Below, one piece after another: positions 52,697 to 61,048 of a stretch of DNA of 64,000 nt. Within the stretch, counting starts at the first letter, position 1, and each line of letters opens with the position of its first letter. The stretch spans positions 6,944,001 to 7,008,000 of the forward strand of contig NZ_CP109090.1 in assembly GCF_035917575.1 (NCBI RefSeq), given 5' to 3'. The notes under the pieces are model-generated. The model made no database searches, was not told where the DNA came from, and saw only the letters and a program-made list of their open reading frames with translations. The position numbers were made by a program, and so were the translations under genes. This stretch comes from Streptomyces sp. NBC_01788. Its GTDB lineage: Bacteria > Actinomycetota > Actinomycetes > Streptomycetales > Streptomycetaceae.

Positions 52697-53281
52697 TCAG
52701 TCCCTCGCCGCCGCGTCGTCCGCGGGCCGTGCGCTCCCCGGGACCTCGCACGTGTCCTTGAAGCCCTGGCTCTTGAGACCCAGGGCGGAGTTCATGCGGG
52801 AGCGCAGGTTCTCCACCGCCACCATCGCGGTCAGTTCGACCAGGGCCGGCTCACCGAGCCGGTCCCGCAGCCGCGCGGTCAGGTCGTCGTCCACCGTGGG
52901 CGGCGTCGCCGTCATGGCCTCGGCGTACGCCAGGACGTCGCGCTCCAGCGGCGTGTAGACGTCGCTGTCCCGCCACACCGGGACGTCGTGCAGCTTCTCG
53001 GGCGCCATGCCGCGCTCGCGGGAGACCCAGTACCCGAAGTCCACACACCACGAGCAGCCGATCGCCGCGGCCGACGCCATCTCGGCGAGCGCCTTGAGAT
53101 CGGGGTCGAGCCTGTTCCACTTCGCGAGCGACTGCTCGAAGCGCAGGTCGCTCCACAGGACCCGCGGGTTGTGCGCGAGCGCCCGCGCGGGGTCCAGCAC
53201 CTTGCCGTAGGCGCGCCTGCTGTACCACTCGACGAGGCGGAACAAGCGGGTGCGGGGCGCGGTGAGCGAGACGCGGGCCAT
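52697..53281 (-). CDS. Carboxymuconolactone decarboxylase (AhpD-like) family protein
   Basis: A 194-residue all-helical protein. The redox-type motif is ASAAAIGCSWCVDFGYWVS near 72 (Cys-x-x-Cys), where AhpD has CxxCxxxH; the expected His is replaced by Gly/Tyr, so alkylhydroperoxidase chemistry is uncertain. VELTAMVAVENLRSRMNSAL near 150 matches the family. ATG at 53281 has GGAGGTG 6 nt upstream; the frame is open for seven more codons to 53302. It is divergent from the metallo-hydrolase gene and separated by 146 bp that carry the repeat TGTCGG-N6-CCGACA (53374-53391). Confidence 0.83.
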   Translation of the reverse strand: MARVSLTAPRTRLFRLVEWYSRRAYGKVLDPARALAHNPRVLWSDLRFEQSLAKWNRLDPDLKALAEMASAAAIGCSWCVDFGYWVSRERGMAPEKLHDVPVWRDSDVYTPLERDVLAYAEAMTATPPTVDDDLTARLRDRLGEPALVELTAMVAVENLRSRMNSALGLKSQGFKDTCEVPGSARPADDAAARD

Positions 53282-53427
53282 GGCGGCCACCTCCAGTGAC
53301 ATCGGTTCCGGGGCACCTCGCGGGTGCCTGCACCGTTACGACGGACGGGAGCGCGCGGGTGTGACATCCGGGTTGTCGGAGCGGCCCGACATAATGGAAA
53401 GCCTGACCGACTCCACCTGGAGGTAGC

Positions 53428-54648
53428 GTGGCAGGATTCCGTCCTTCGAACCCGGGGCTCCGTGCACTGCGGCCCGAGGCCTTCGGCGCGGACCCGAGCG
53501 GAGAGCGCATGGCGCGCATCCGCAGATCACCCCATTTCAAGGACGGCGTCTTCCAGAACCCCGGCGGCCCCGCCCGGACCCGGCCCTCCGGCTCGACGCC
53601 GGCCTTCGCGCGGCGCTACCTCGACAAGGACGAGCGCCGCCGCCGCGCCCCGCGCGGCACCGTGCCCGTGCACGCCACCACGCTCGCCGATCTCGCCAGG
53701 CCCCCGGCCACGGGTCTGCGGCTGACCTGGATGGGACATTCCAGCGTCCTCGCGGAGATCGACGGGCAGCGGGTGCTCTTCGACCCCGTGTGGGGCGAGC
53801 GCTGTTCGCCGTTCCCCTTCGTCGGGCCCCGCCGGCTGCACCCGGTGCCGCTGCCGCTGGCCGCGCTCGGCACGGTCGACGTCGTCGTCATCTCCCACGA
53901 CCACTACGATCACCTGGACCTGCCCACCATCAAGGCGCTGGCCGGCACGGACACCCTGTTCGCCGTGCCGCTCGGCGTCGGGGCCCACCTGGAGCACTGG
54001 GGCGTGTCCGCCGACCGCCTGCGCGAACTGGACTGGCACGAGGCCACCAGGGTCGGCGGGCTCACCCTGACCGCTACCCCCGCCCGCCACTTCTGCGGCC
54101 GGGCCCTGCGCAACACCCAGCACACCCTGTGGGCCTCCTGGGCCGTCGCGGGTGAGGAGCACCGCATCTACCACAGCGGTGACACCGGCTACTTCGAGGG
54201 CTTCCGGCAGATCGGCGCCGACCACGGCCCGTTCGACGCGACGATGATCCAGATCGGCGCGTACTCCGAGTTCTGGCCGGACATCCACATGACGCCCGAG
54301 GAGGGGGTCCGGGCCCACCTGGACCTCCAGGGGAACGCGCCGTCCGGTGTGCTGCTGCCGATCCACTGGGGCACCTTCACCCTCGCCCCGCACGCCTGGG
54401 CCGAGCCGGGCGAGTGGACGAAGGACGCCGCCGAGGAGGTCGGACAGGCGGTCGCGCTCCCGCGGCCGGGGGAGCCCTTCGAGCCCACGGGCAAGGTCCC
54501 CGCGGAGCCGTGGTGGCGACCGGTGTCCGCGCCCCTCTCCCACCCGTGGCGCCGCGCCGCCGAGGGACCGGAGGCCGTTCCCGCCGCCCCGGCCGCCGAG
54601 GCCGCCCCGACCTCCCCGGGTGACCTCGACCTCGCAGGCGAGCGCTGA
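53428..54648 (+). CDS. MBL-fold metallo-hydrolase (NAPE-PLD/UlaG-like)
   Basis: A 406-residue metallo-beta-lactamase-fold enzyme. WMGHSSVLAEIDGQRVLFDP near 100 starts the fold. The metal motif SHDHYDHLD is at about 156-164, with HxHxDH ligands. Further ligands are in ARHFCGRALRN, YHSGDTGYFEG and LLPIHWGTF. These resemble bacterial relatives of N-acylphosphatidylethanolamine phospholipase D and UlaG lactonases, so a phosphodiester or lactone substrate is likely. GTG start with GGAGG 4 nt upstream. The last 50 residues are Ala/Pro-rich and probably disordered. It is the last gene of the conserved chromosomal part before base composition falls. Confidence 0.88.
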   Translation: MAGFRPSNPGLRALRPEAFGADPSGERMARIRRSPHFKDGVFQNPGGPARTRPSGSTPAFARRYLDKDERRRRAPRGTVPVHATTLADLARPPATGLRLTWMGHSSVLAEIDGQRVLFDPVWGERCSPFPFVGPRRLHPVPLPLAALGTVDVVVISHDHYDHLDLPTIKALAGTDTLFAVPLGVGAHLEHWGVSADRLRELDWHEATRVGGLTLTATPARHFCGRALRNTQHTLWASWAVAGEEHRIYHSGDTGYFEGFRQIGADHGPFDATMIQIGAYSEFWPDIHMTPEEGVRAHLDLQGNAPSGVLLPIHWGTFTLAPHAWAEPGEWTKDAAEEVGQAVALPRPGEPFEPTGKVPAEPWWRPVSAPLSHPWRRAAEGPEAVPAAPAAEAAPTSPGDLDLAGER

Positions 54649-54946
54649 CGCCCGTCCAGGGTGACCTCTTCGCCGGAAATCTCTGAGAACTTCCCGACCG
54701 AGTTCGTCCTTTTCCTCCGGCTCGATGCGGACATTCGGCGACTTCGGCTGCGCGGCAATACCGACGATGTGCCACAAGCACATGCCGCGCAGCCGGCTGG
54801 AAATACCTAAACCTCACCGACCAGGCAAAGCTCCACAGATCCCGTTCTACACCTGACGTGGCAGCTTCCTGCAAGCGCCGTGCCGTGCGAAGGAATCGCA
54901 TGTTAAAGTTTCGGCACTTGATAATCTGTTTAATTGTGAGGCGATT
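54649..54946. other. Low-GC intergenic stretch with composite stem-loop at the cluster border
   Basis: This 298-bp gap has clearly lower GC than its left flank. It holds a composite hairpin. A 12-bp lower stem GGCTGCGCGGCA (54746-54757) / TGCCGCGCAGCC (54783-54794) and a 6-bp upper stem ATGTGC (54767-54772) / GCACAT (54778-54783) are separated by a 9-nt bulge. AT-rich sequence with several possible -10 boxes (GATAAT, TAATCT near 54918) leads into the LysR-like gene. No other gene is seen. Confidence 0.5.
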
Positions 54947-55240
54947 ATGCACGAACGCGAGTTGCGCGCTTTTGTCGCGATTGCCGAAATAGGTCGAATG
55001 GACCTCGCAGCCAAGAAGCTCGGATACTCGCAACCGGCAATAAGTTACCAAATCATATGCCTTGAGCGATCTCTGGGTATCAAGCTGTTCACCCGTAATT
55101 CAGGTGGCACCACTCTGACCCGTGAAGGGCAGATGATCCTGTCCTCGGCGCGCGCGACTCTGATGCTGATCGAGAACATCAAGAGAGAATGCACGGAATT
55201 CAGCAGAGCGCCCGTGGCCGTCACGAGCCTGGTGCCCTGA
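54947..55240 (+). CDS. LysR-type DNA-binding domain protein without effector domain
   Basis: A 97-residue protein that is essentially the LysR winged helix-turn-helix: ELRAFVAIAEIGRMDLAAKK, LGYSQPAISYQIICLERSLG and LFTRNSGGTTLTREGQMILS, then the linker helix, and it stops where the effector-binding domain would begin. Codon use is strikingly different from the flanks (ATA, AGT, CTT, GCA and GAA are frequent), indicating recent transfer. The stop is clean and no effector-domain remnant follows, so this could be a functional stand-alone DNA-binding protein rather than a broken gene. It probably regulates the cluster. RBS is weak (GTGAGG, 6 nt). Confidence 0.8.
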   Translation: MHERELRAFVAIAEIGRMDLAAKKLGYSQPAISYQIICLERSLGIKLFTRNSGGTTLTREGQMILSSARATLMLIENIKRECTEFSRAPVAVTSLVP

Positions 55241-55289
55241 CCCCCGGCCCGGCTCTCCACGACCACCTCGATCGGCACTAGGGAGAACC

Positions 55290-55790
55290 GTGGCACAGCG
55301 GGAGAACCAAATCGCCGGCGTGAGCACGCCCCCGGCCCACCGGGACCGCGGCACCGTGGTGGTGTCGGGCCTCGCCAGCGACGCGCACACGTGGAACCTG
55401 GTCTACCTCCAGCTCGTCATCGAGGAACTCGGCTACCACGTGATCAACCTCGGGCCCTGCGTGCCGGACGACGTGCTGGTCGCCGAATGCCGCCGGATCG
55501 ATCCGGCGCTGGTCGTCATCGGCAGTGTCAACGGGCACGGCTGCACCGACGGCCTGCGCGCGGTCACCCGGCTGCGCGCCTGCCCGGAACTGGCCGCCAC
55601 GCCGATGGTGATCGGCGGCAAGCTCACGGTGTCCGACGAGAACGCCGGCCGCCACGCGCGGGCCCTGATGGCCGCGGGCTTCGACGCCGTCTTCCCCGAC
55701 CAGGCCTCGGACGCGGCCGACTTCACGGCGTTCGTCGCCTCGCTCCCGCCCGCCGCGCAGCCGGCGCTGACCGCGGGGAGATCCCGGTGA
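55290..55790 (+). CDS. Methylaspartate (glutamate) mutase small subunit, B12-binding
   Basis: A 166-residue cobalamin-binding protein. VVVSGLASDAHTWNLVYLQL near 24 is the B12 loop with the cobalt-coordinating His (SDAH). Where the classical motif is D-x-H-x-x-G, this one has Asn instead of Gly. VVIGSVNGHGCTDGLRAVTR near 75 and MVIGGKLTVSD near 105 complete the Rossmann-like fold. With the next gene it forms adenosylcobalamin-dependent glutamate mutase, which rearranges L-glutamate to (2S,3S)-3-methylaspartate, a building block of several peptide antibiotics and polyketide starters. GTG start with GGGAG 5 nt upstream; stop overlaps the next GTG. Confidence 0.9.
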   Translation: MAQRENQIAGVSTPPAHRDRGTVVVSGLASDAHTWNLVYLQLVIEELGYHVINLGPCVPDDVLVAECRRIDPALVVIGSVNGHGCTDGLRAVTRLRACPELAATPMVIGGKLTVSDENAGRHARALMAAGFDAVFPDQASDAADFTAFVASLPPAAQPALTAGRSR

Positions 55791-57106
55791 CCGTCCTCGT
55801 ACCCGGCCGGCCCACCCAGGCGGAGCCGGGATTCGGCGCGTTCGTCCGTGCGCGGGCGCGGGCCGGCGCTCTCGTCGTGCAGCCACGCATGGGTTTCGGC
55901 GATCCGGAGCGGATGCGGGCGGGGCTGGCCGCCACCAAGGCGGCACGCGGGCACACCGCCGGCACGCTGACCCTGGACAGCTACACCAGGGTCGGTGACC
56001 TGGCCGCGGTCGAGCACGCCCGGCGCGAGGACCTGCCGCTCAACGGCTACCCCATCGTCAGCCACCCCGACGCCACGACCCGGGCGATGCTGGCCGGTGT
56101 CCGGGACGCCGGCTTCCCCGTGCAGGTGCGGCACGGATCCGCCCTGCCCCAGCACATCTTCCGCAAGCTGATCGCGCTGGGCCTGGACGCGACCGAGGGC
56201 GGGCCCGTGTCGTACTGCCTGCCCTACGGACGCACCCCGCTGGCCGAGTCGATCGCGGCCTGGCGGCAGTGCACGGAAATGTTCTCCCGGCTGCGCGACC
56301 AGGGCGCCGAACCGCACCTGGAGACCTTCGGCGGCTGCATGATGGGCCAACTCTGCCCGCCCAGCCAGCTGGTGGCGCTCAGCGTGCTGGAGGCGCTGTT
56401 CTTCCGCGCGTACGGCTGCCGCAGCATCTCGGTGAGCTACGCCCAGCAGACCCACGCCGGCCAGGACACCGAGGCGGTGTTCGCGTTGCGCCGGCTGTGC
56501 GCCGAGCTGCTGCCCGACGTCGACTGGCACGTGGTCGTCTACGCCTACATGGGGGCGTACCCGGTCACCGAGGCGGGCGCGTACCGGCTGCTCGGCGAGG
56601 CCGCCGAACTGGCCGTGCGGACCGGCTCCGAGCGGCTCATCGTCAAGACCGTCGCCGAGTCGCGGCGGATCCCCACCGTCGCGGAGAACGTGGCCGCCCT
56701 GGAGTACGCGGCGCGGGCGGCCGCGGCGGCCCGGCCGGTGCCCGCGCCGGACACGGACACACAGACGTACGCGGAAGCGCGGGCGCTGATCGAAGGGGTG
56801 CTGAACCTGCACTCCGACCTCGCCCGCGCGCTGCTGCTGGCCTTCGAACGCGGCTGCCTCGACATCCCGTACTGCGTGCACCCGGACAACCGGGGCCGCA
56901 CCCGCAGCCGCCTCGACGCGGAGGGACGGCTGTGCTGGGCGCAGACCGGCGCGCTGCCACTGACCCGACTGGTACGGACCGGGCGGGGGCGTGAGGTGAC
57001 CGCGGCAGGGCTCCTGGCGGACCTCTCCTATCTGCGGAGCAAGTACGACCGGGAGGCGCTGTACGACCACGCCCCGGCCGAGGTGCCGTCCGCCGACCCG
57101 GCGTGA
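55787..57106 (+). CDS. Methylaspartate (glutamate) mutase large catalytic subunit
   Basis: A 439-residue TIM-barrel subunit. LVVQPRMGFGDPERMRAGLA near 28, LDSYTRVGD near 63, PLNGYPIVSHPDATTR near 85 and VRHGSALPQHIFRKLIALGL near 110 follow GlmE/MutE. ETFGGCMMGQLCPPSQLVAL near 180 and SVSYAQQTHAGQDTEAVFAL near 215 form the substrate and cofactor side. It binds adenosylcobalamin with the small subunit and catalyses the carbon-skeleton rearrangement of glutamate. GTG overlaps the small-subunit stop (GTGA) and has GGGGAG 6 nt upstream. In this neighbourhood it supplies 3-methylaspartate to a nonribosomal pathway rather than glutamate fermentation. Confidence 0.92.
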   Translation: MTVLVPGRPTQAEPGFGAFVRARARAGALVVQPRMGFGDPERMRAGLAATKAARGHTAGTLTLDSYTRVGDLAAVEHARREDLPLNGYPIVSHPDATTRAMLAGVRDAGFPVQVRHGSALPQHIFRKLIALGLDATEGGPVSYCLPYGRTPLAESIAAWRQCTEMFSRLRDQGAEPHLETFGGCMMGQLCPPSQLVALSVLEALFFRAYGCRSISVSYAQQTHAGQDTEAVFALRRLCAELLPDVDWHVVVYAYMGAYPVTEAGAYRLLGEAAELAVRTGSERLIVKTVAESRRIPTVAENVAALEYAARAAAAARPVPAPDTDTQTYAEARALIEGVLNLHSDLARALLLAFERGCLDIPYCVHPDNRGRTRSRLDAEGRLCWAQTGALPLTRLVRTGRGREVTAAGLLADLSYLRSKYDREALYDHAPAEVPSADPA

Positions 57107-57244
57107 CGGCGGCGGGCCGACCGTACCGGCCGCCCCCGCGGCCGCCGGCCGTGTTCCGTCGGGAGGCGGCCCTGTGCGAGAGGCGGCGCCGTCCGCCCGG
57201 GGAAGGCGGGCCGGGTCGGGCGGCCCGTGCCGGGCCGGGGACGG

Positions 57245-57802
57245 TCAGACCCGGTCCGGGGCCGGTTCCGGCCAGACGGTGAACCGTCGGTGGCCGTAGA
57301 GCAGCGGGGTGCCGTTGGAGCAGTCGGTACCGAGAACTTCGCCGAAGACGACGACGTGGTCGCCGACCGCCTTGGTGTCGCGGACCCGGCAGGCGGCGAA
57401 GGCGACGGTGTCGTCGGCGAGCCGGGGAAGGGCGGCGTCGCCGGCCGGCTCCCACGGCACGTGCTCGAAGTGGCTCAGGGAGGAATCGGCGAACAGGCGG
57501 GCGATCCCGCTCGCGCGGGCCCCGAGCAGGTTCACTCCGAAGAAGCCGTGGGCACGCAGAGCGCCGAGCGTGCGGCTGGTCACCGTCAGGCAGACGGACA
57601 GGACCGGCGGATCCAGACTGACGCCGGCGAGGGAGGAGCAGGTCATGCCGCGCGGCCGCCCGTCGGCGTCGACCGTGGTCACGACGGACACACCGGTCGG
57701 GAAGGAACTCATGAACGCGCGATACGCCCCGGCGCCGACCGGACCCGGCTCCGCGTCCAGTGCCTTCGCCGCTCCGCCCGGCGCCCCGGCGCGCGCGGTC
57801 AC
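57245..57802 (-). CDS. Flavin reductase domain protein
   Basis: A 185-residue flavin reductase of the HpaC/ActVB type. YRAFMSSFPTGVSVVTTVDA near 31, GMTCSSLAGVSLDPPVLSVC near 58 and FFGVNLLGARASGIARLF near 95 are family landmarks, and DHVVVFGEV near 148 closes the barrel. It uses NAD(P)H to reduce FMN or FAD for a partner monooxygenase. The partner is the luciferase-like gene directly upstream: the GTG start overlaps its stop codon (GTGA), so the two are translated together. The gene is convergent with the mutase pair, 138 bp apart. Confidence 0.92.
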   Translation of the reverse strand: MTARAGAPGGAAKALDAEPGPVGAGAYRAFMSSFPTGVSVVTTVDADGRPRGMTCSSLAGVSLDPPVLSVCLTVTSRTLGALRAHGFFGVNLLGARASGIARLFADSSLSHFEHVPWEPAGDAALPRLADDTVAFAACRVRDTKAVGDHVVVFGEVLGTDCSNGTPLLYGHRRFTVWPEPAPDRV

Positions 57803-58869
57803 CGAGCCTGCTCGCGTTCCCGCCACGCCTGCCTGAGCAGGTCGAGGTGGGCCAGTCCGGCCAGCACCTCGTCGGTCTCCACACCGAAGTCGATCAGGCA
57901 GGCGATCTCGTCCACGCCGATCTCGTACAGCCGCTCGCACATCCGCAGCCCGTCCTCGACGGTGCCGAACAGGCCGCTGGTCTCGAAGTACCGGTCGAAG
58001 GCCTGGCCGACCAGGAAGTCGATGTCGGCGGGGCTCATCTTGTTCAGGTCCAGCGCGACCGCGTCGGCGCCCGCGGCCCTGGCGGCGTGGATGACCAGGT
58101 CGAAGGAGCTGGCCAGGTACTTGCTGAACGGCCCGCGGACGGTCGCCCTGACCTTCTCCCGGTCCGGGCCGACGAACGTGTGCAGCATGAGCGCGACATG
58201 CCCGTCGCCCTCGGTCTCGTCGTGATGGTCGCGGAAGGCCTGCCGGTACTCGCCGATCCGCTTCTCCAGCACGTCGACGCCCTGGCCCAGCAGATGGGTC
58301 AGCACCCCGGCGCCCATCTCGCCGGCCTCGCGGAAGGTCTGCGGGTTGCCCGCGCTGGTCAGCCAGACCGGCAACTCCCGCTGCACCGGCGGCGGGAAGA
58401 CCGTCACGTCGACGCTCTCGCCCGCGCCGTCGACGAACGTCGCGGGCTCCTGGCGCCACAGCCTCCGAATCGCCTTCACCGAGTCGATCAGACCGGACCT
58501 GCGGGTCGGATATCCCTCCGGGCGCAGGACGAAGTCGGCGGCGTGCCAACCGGAGGCGAATGCGATACCGACCCTTCCTTTGGAGAGGTTGTCGACGACC
58601 GACCATTCCTCCGCGATACGCACCGGATGGTGCAGCGGGGCCACCACACTGCCGGCCCGTACCGCGACTTTCTCGGTCACCGCGGCCACCGCGGCGCCCG
58701 TCACCGCCGGATTCGGATAGAGGCCGCCGAACGCGTGGAAGTGACGTTCAGGCGTCCACACCGACGCGAAATCGTGGGTGTCGGCGAACTTGGCTCCCTC
58801 GATCAGCAGCCGGTACCGGTCGCCGACGTCCTCCTTGTCGTTCGCGAAGTAGAAAAGGCCGAAATCCAT
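57799..58869 (-). CDS. Luciferase-like (LLM) flavin-dependent monooxygenase, MupA/Atu3640 type
   Basis: A 356-residue TIM-barrel monooxygenase. MDFGLFYFANDKEDVGDRYR at the start, FASVWTPERHFHAFGGLYPN near 39, VAVRAGSVVAPLHHPVRIAE near 72 and FASGWHAADFVLRPEGYPTR near 107 are typical for the NRPS/PKS-associated LLM group (MupA/Atu3640). Members hydroxylate carrier-bound intermediates; one in the skyllamycin cluster is, as I recall, responsible for alpha-hydroxylation of glycine. Reduced flavin comes from the coupled reductase. ATG at 58869 has GGAGG 4 nt upstream; ATG at 58884 is an alternative. TAGGCT on the minus strand near 58950 may be its -10. The substrate here is unknown. Confidence 0.9.
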   Translation of the reverse strand: MDFGLFYFANDKEDVGDRYRLLIEGAKFADTHDFASVWTPERHFHAFGGLYPNPAVTGAAVAAVTEKVAVRAGSVVAPLHHPVRIAEEWSVVDNLSKGRVGIAFASGWHAADFVLRPEGYPTRRSGLIDSVKAIRRLWRQEPATFVDGAGESVDVTVFPPPVQRELPVWLTSAGNPQTFREAGEMGAGVLTHLLGQGVDVLEKRIGEYRQAFRDHHDETEGDGHVALMLHTFVGPDREKVRATVRGPFSKYLASSFDLVIHAARAAGADAVALDLNKMSPADIDFLVGQAFDRYFETSGLFGTVEDGLRMCERLYEIGVDEIACLIDFGVETDEVLAGLAHLDLLRQAWREREQAR

Positions 58870-59040
58870 GGCGCCTCCAGCCATCAGCGCGTTCGGTGGG
58901 TGGCCGAGCGGAAAAGCGGAGCCCGATACTGTCCGCCTGATACGCGCAGCCTAGTCAGGGGGAAAACACCCGCTCCGGGTCAGTTCGAAAACTCTGTGGC
59001 CGGGTTTGGAAGGAGCCGTCGAGGACGATCGCCGGCTGCC

Positions 59041-59835
59041 TCACCGCATCGGCCCGGCACGGCGGTAGGCGCGCGCCGCCGCCGGAGCGGTGACGGCGAT
59101 CACCAGCAGACAGAAGACGACGGCGAGCGGCGCGGCGTGACGGTCCGGAAAACCGGCCCCGGCGGGCGTTGCTCCCGTGCCCAGCAGATCGCGCACCGTG
59201 CTGTTCACCGCGGTCACCGGGTTCCAGCCGACCACCTGGCGCAGCCAGCCGGGCAGGCCGTCCGGCGGCACGAACGCGTTGGACAGGAACGTCGCCGGCA
59301 GCAGGCACACCGGTACGAGCGAGGTGACCGCCTCGGCGTTGCGGAGGGTGAGCCCGAGGAAGATCCCCAGGCACGCGCACCCCGTGCCGAGCAGCAGCTC
59401 CAGGCCCACCGCGGCCAGCGCCGCCGTGGGGCGGACCCCGTCGGCCCAGCCGGCGATCCACGCGGCGGGCACCACACCGGCCATCGCCACCACCACGGGC
59501 AGTGAGTCCACCACGATCCGCCCGGACAGGATGGCCGCGCGGTCGACGGGAAGCGAGCGGAGCCGGTCGAACACACCGTTCTGGAGGTCGTCGAGGACGC
59601 CCAGCGCGGAGAGCGCGACCGTCGAGACGGCGAGCGAGGTGATCACGCCCGCCGCCACGTACGCGCCGTACGGCCCGCCGCCGGGCACTCGCATGCTGCC
59701 GCCGAACAGGATCCCCAGGCCCACCACCATCGCGACCGGCATCACGGTGAAACCGACCAGCTTCTCCGGCAGGCGCAGCAGATGCCGCAGATGCCGGCCC
59801 GCGATGGCCCGCGTGTCGCCGAGGAACTCCGCCAT
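59041..59835 (-). CDS. ABC-2 type permease (DrrB-like), copy 1
   Basis: A 264-residue permease with six predicted helices. MAEFLGDTRAIAGRHLRHLL, the cytoplasmic LQNGVFDRLRSLPVDRAAIL near 84, and FLSNAFVPPDGLPGWLRQVV near 185 are shared almost position by position with the second permease 2 kb upstream on the same strand. These DrrB-like proteins form natural-product and drug exporters with a DrrA ATPase. No ATPase lies directly next to it, so it probably uses the one at 61834-62808. It follows the methyltransferase gene by 15 bp and is the last gene of this leftward operon. Confidence 0.88.
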   Translation of the reverse strand: MAEFLGDTRAIAGRHLRHLLRLPEKLVGFTVMPVAMVVGLGILFGGSMRVPGGGPYGAYVAAGVITSLAVSTVALSALGVLDDLQNGVFDRLRSLPVDRAAILSGRIVVDSLPVVVAMAGVVPAAWIAGWADGVRPTAALAAVGLELLLGTGCACLGIFLGLTLRNAEAVTSLVPVCLLPATFLSNAFVPPDGLPGWLRQVVGWNPVTAVNSTVRDLLGTGATPAGAGFPDRHAAPLAVVFCLLVIAVTAPAAARAYRRAGPMR

Positions 59836-59850
59836 GTCGTCGCGGGCCGG

Positions 59851-61002
59851 TCAGGCGTGCCCGGCGAGCAGGATCCGGTGCATCGGGGTGTCCAGCACCG
59901 CGACCCGCCGCAGTCCGGTCGAGGCGAGCCACTGGTCGTAGTCGTCCAGCAGGAAGGCGTCACCGCCGCCGGTGGCCAGCATGGACGCGGCGAACAGCAT
60001 CGCGAACCGGTCCTGGACCGACTTGGCGTCCTTCTCGTCGGTGACCAGGTGGTCGGCGATGCAGATCAGGCCGTCCCGTGACAGGGCCTCCTTGGACTTG
60101 CGCAGCAACTCCTGCGCCGACTCGGGCGTCTGGAGGTGGAAGATGTTGACGAAGACCAGCAGGTCGTGGTCGCTGCCCCAGCTCTCGGTCCAGAAGTCAC
60201 GCACCTGGACGCCGAACCGGTCGGCGACGCCGAGCCGTTCGGCCTGCGCCGTGGCGATCGGGGCGATGGCCGGCGCCTCGAGGCCGGTGGCCCGCCAGCG
60301 CGGGAACGCCCGCAGCAGCAACTGGCTGTACAGACCGGTACCGCAGCCGATGTCCAGGACGGAGGCGGGCCGGTCGGTGGGCCACTCCAGCGTCTCGAAG
60401 CCGCCGCGCAGCGCCTCGACGATCGGCGGCGCCCAGAAGTTGATGCCGCGTACCAGGGACTCGTAGTTGTGCTCGCTGATCTGGTTGAGCTGGAGCCCGC
60501 CCGTCTCGTCGCGGTTGTCGCCGCGCACCGCGTCCGCGAGGTTGCGCCAGGAGTGCCAGGCCAGCTGGCGGTCGTACTCGATCTTGCCGACCAGGCTGAA
60601 CAGCCCGTCCGGCAGCAGGCATTCGCGCATCTCCTCCGGCATCCGGTAGACCGCGGGGCCGTCCTCGGCGGGGACACGGTCGACGATGTCGTAGGCGTAC
60701 AGGCCGTCCATCAGCACCCGCATCGCCCGCTGGTTGGCGGCGCAGGCCCGCGCGAGCTGGTCACTTGTCCTCGGTCCGGCGCTCAACTCGGCGAACACAC
60801 CGAGGTCGTGCGCGGCCTCGATGACGCCGGGCGCCCACAGCGAGATCAGGTGCTCGTAGACCCGGTGGGCGGAGTGCACGACCCGGCCGGAGCCCCGCCA
60901 GTCGGGAAGCAGCGTGGTGTCCACGAGCGGGCGGACGTTGAGTTCCGGCGCGGGTCCGTCGCCCGCCTCGAAGTCGGCGGGCGTGGTGACACCAGGCGTC
61001 AT
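59851..61002 (-). CDS. Class I SAM-dependent methyltransferase with dimerisation domain
   Basis: A 383-residue methyltransferase. Residues 60-150 look like the winged-helix dimerisation domain of plant-type and secondary-metabolite methyltransferases (WAPGVIEAAHDLGVFAELSA, RTSDQLARACAANQRAMRVL). The SAM motif VLDIGCGTGLYSQLLLRAF is near 217, followed by ATGLEAPAIAPIATAQAERL and LLVFVNIFHLQTPESAQELL near 290. It most likely methylates a pathway intermediate on O, N or carbon. C-methyltransferases acting on 2-keto acids (MppJ-like) share this layout, but I cannot assign the atom. It is inserted between two permease genes in one operon. ATG has GGAGCAC 5 nt upstream. Confidence 0.87.
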   Translation of the reverse strand: MTPGVTTPADFEAGDGPAPELNVRPLVDTTLLPDWRGSGRVVHSAHRVYEHLISLWAPGVIEAAHDLGVFAELSAGPRTSDQLARACAANQRAMRVLMDGLYAYDIVDRVPAEDGPAVYRMPEEMRECLLPDGLFSLVGKIEYDRQLAWHSWRNLADAVRGDNRDETGGLQLNQISEHNYESLVRGINFWAPPIVEALRGGFETLEWPTDRPASVLDIGCGTGLYSQLLLRAFPRWRATGLEAPAIAPIATAQAERLGVADRFGVQVRDFWTESWGSDHDLLVFVNIFHLQTPESAQELLRKSKEALSRDGLICIADHLVTDEKDAKSVQDRFAMLFAASMLATGGGDAFLLDDYDQWLASTGLRRVAVLDTPMHRILLAGHA

Positions 61003-61048
61003 CGCAGTGCTCCTTTGGGGGTAGGCGGCGCCTTGTCGGGCGAGCGGT

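Noticed and set aside
54947..55240. TTA strings in the LysR-like gene that might be bldA codons
   Set aside because: They are out of frame (for example across AGT-TAC), so they are not leucine codons.
57107..57244. A terminator between the convergent mutase and flavin reductase genes
   Set aside because: The GC-rich sequence has partial complementarity but no uninterrupted stem of convincing length.
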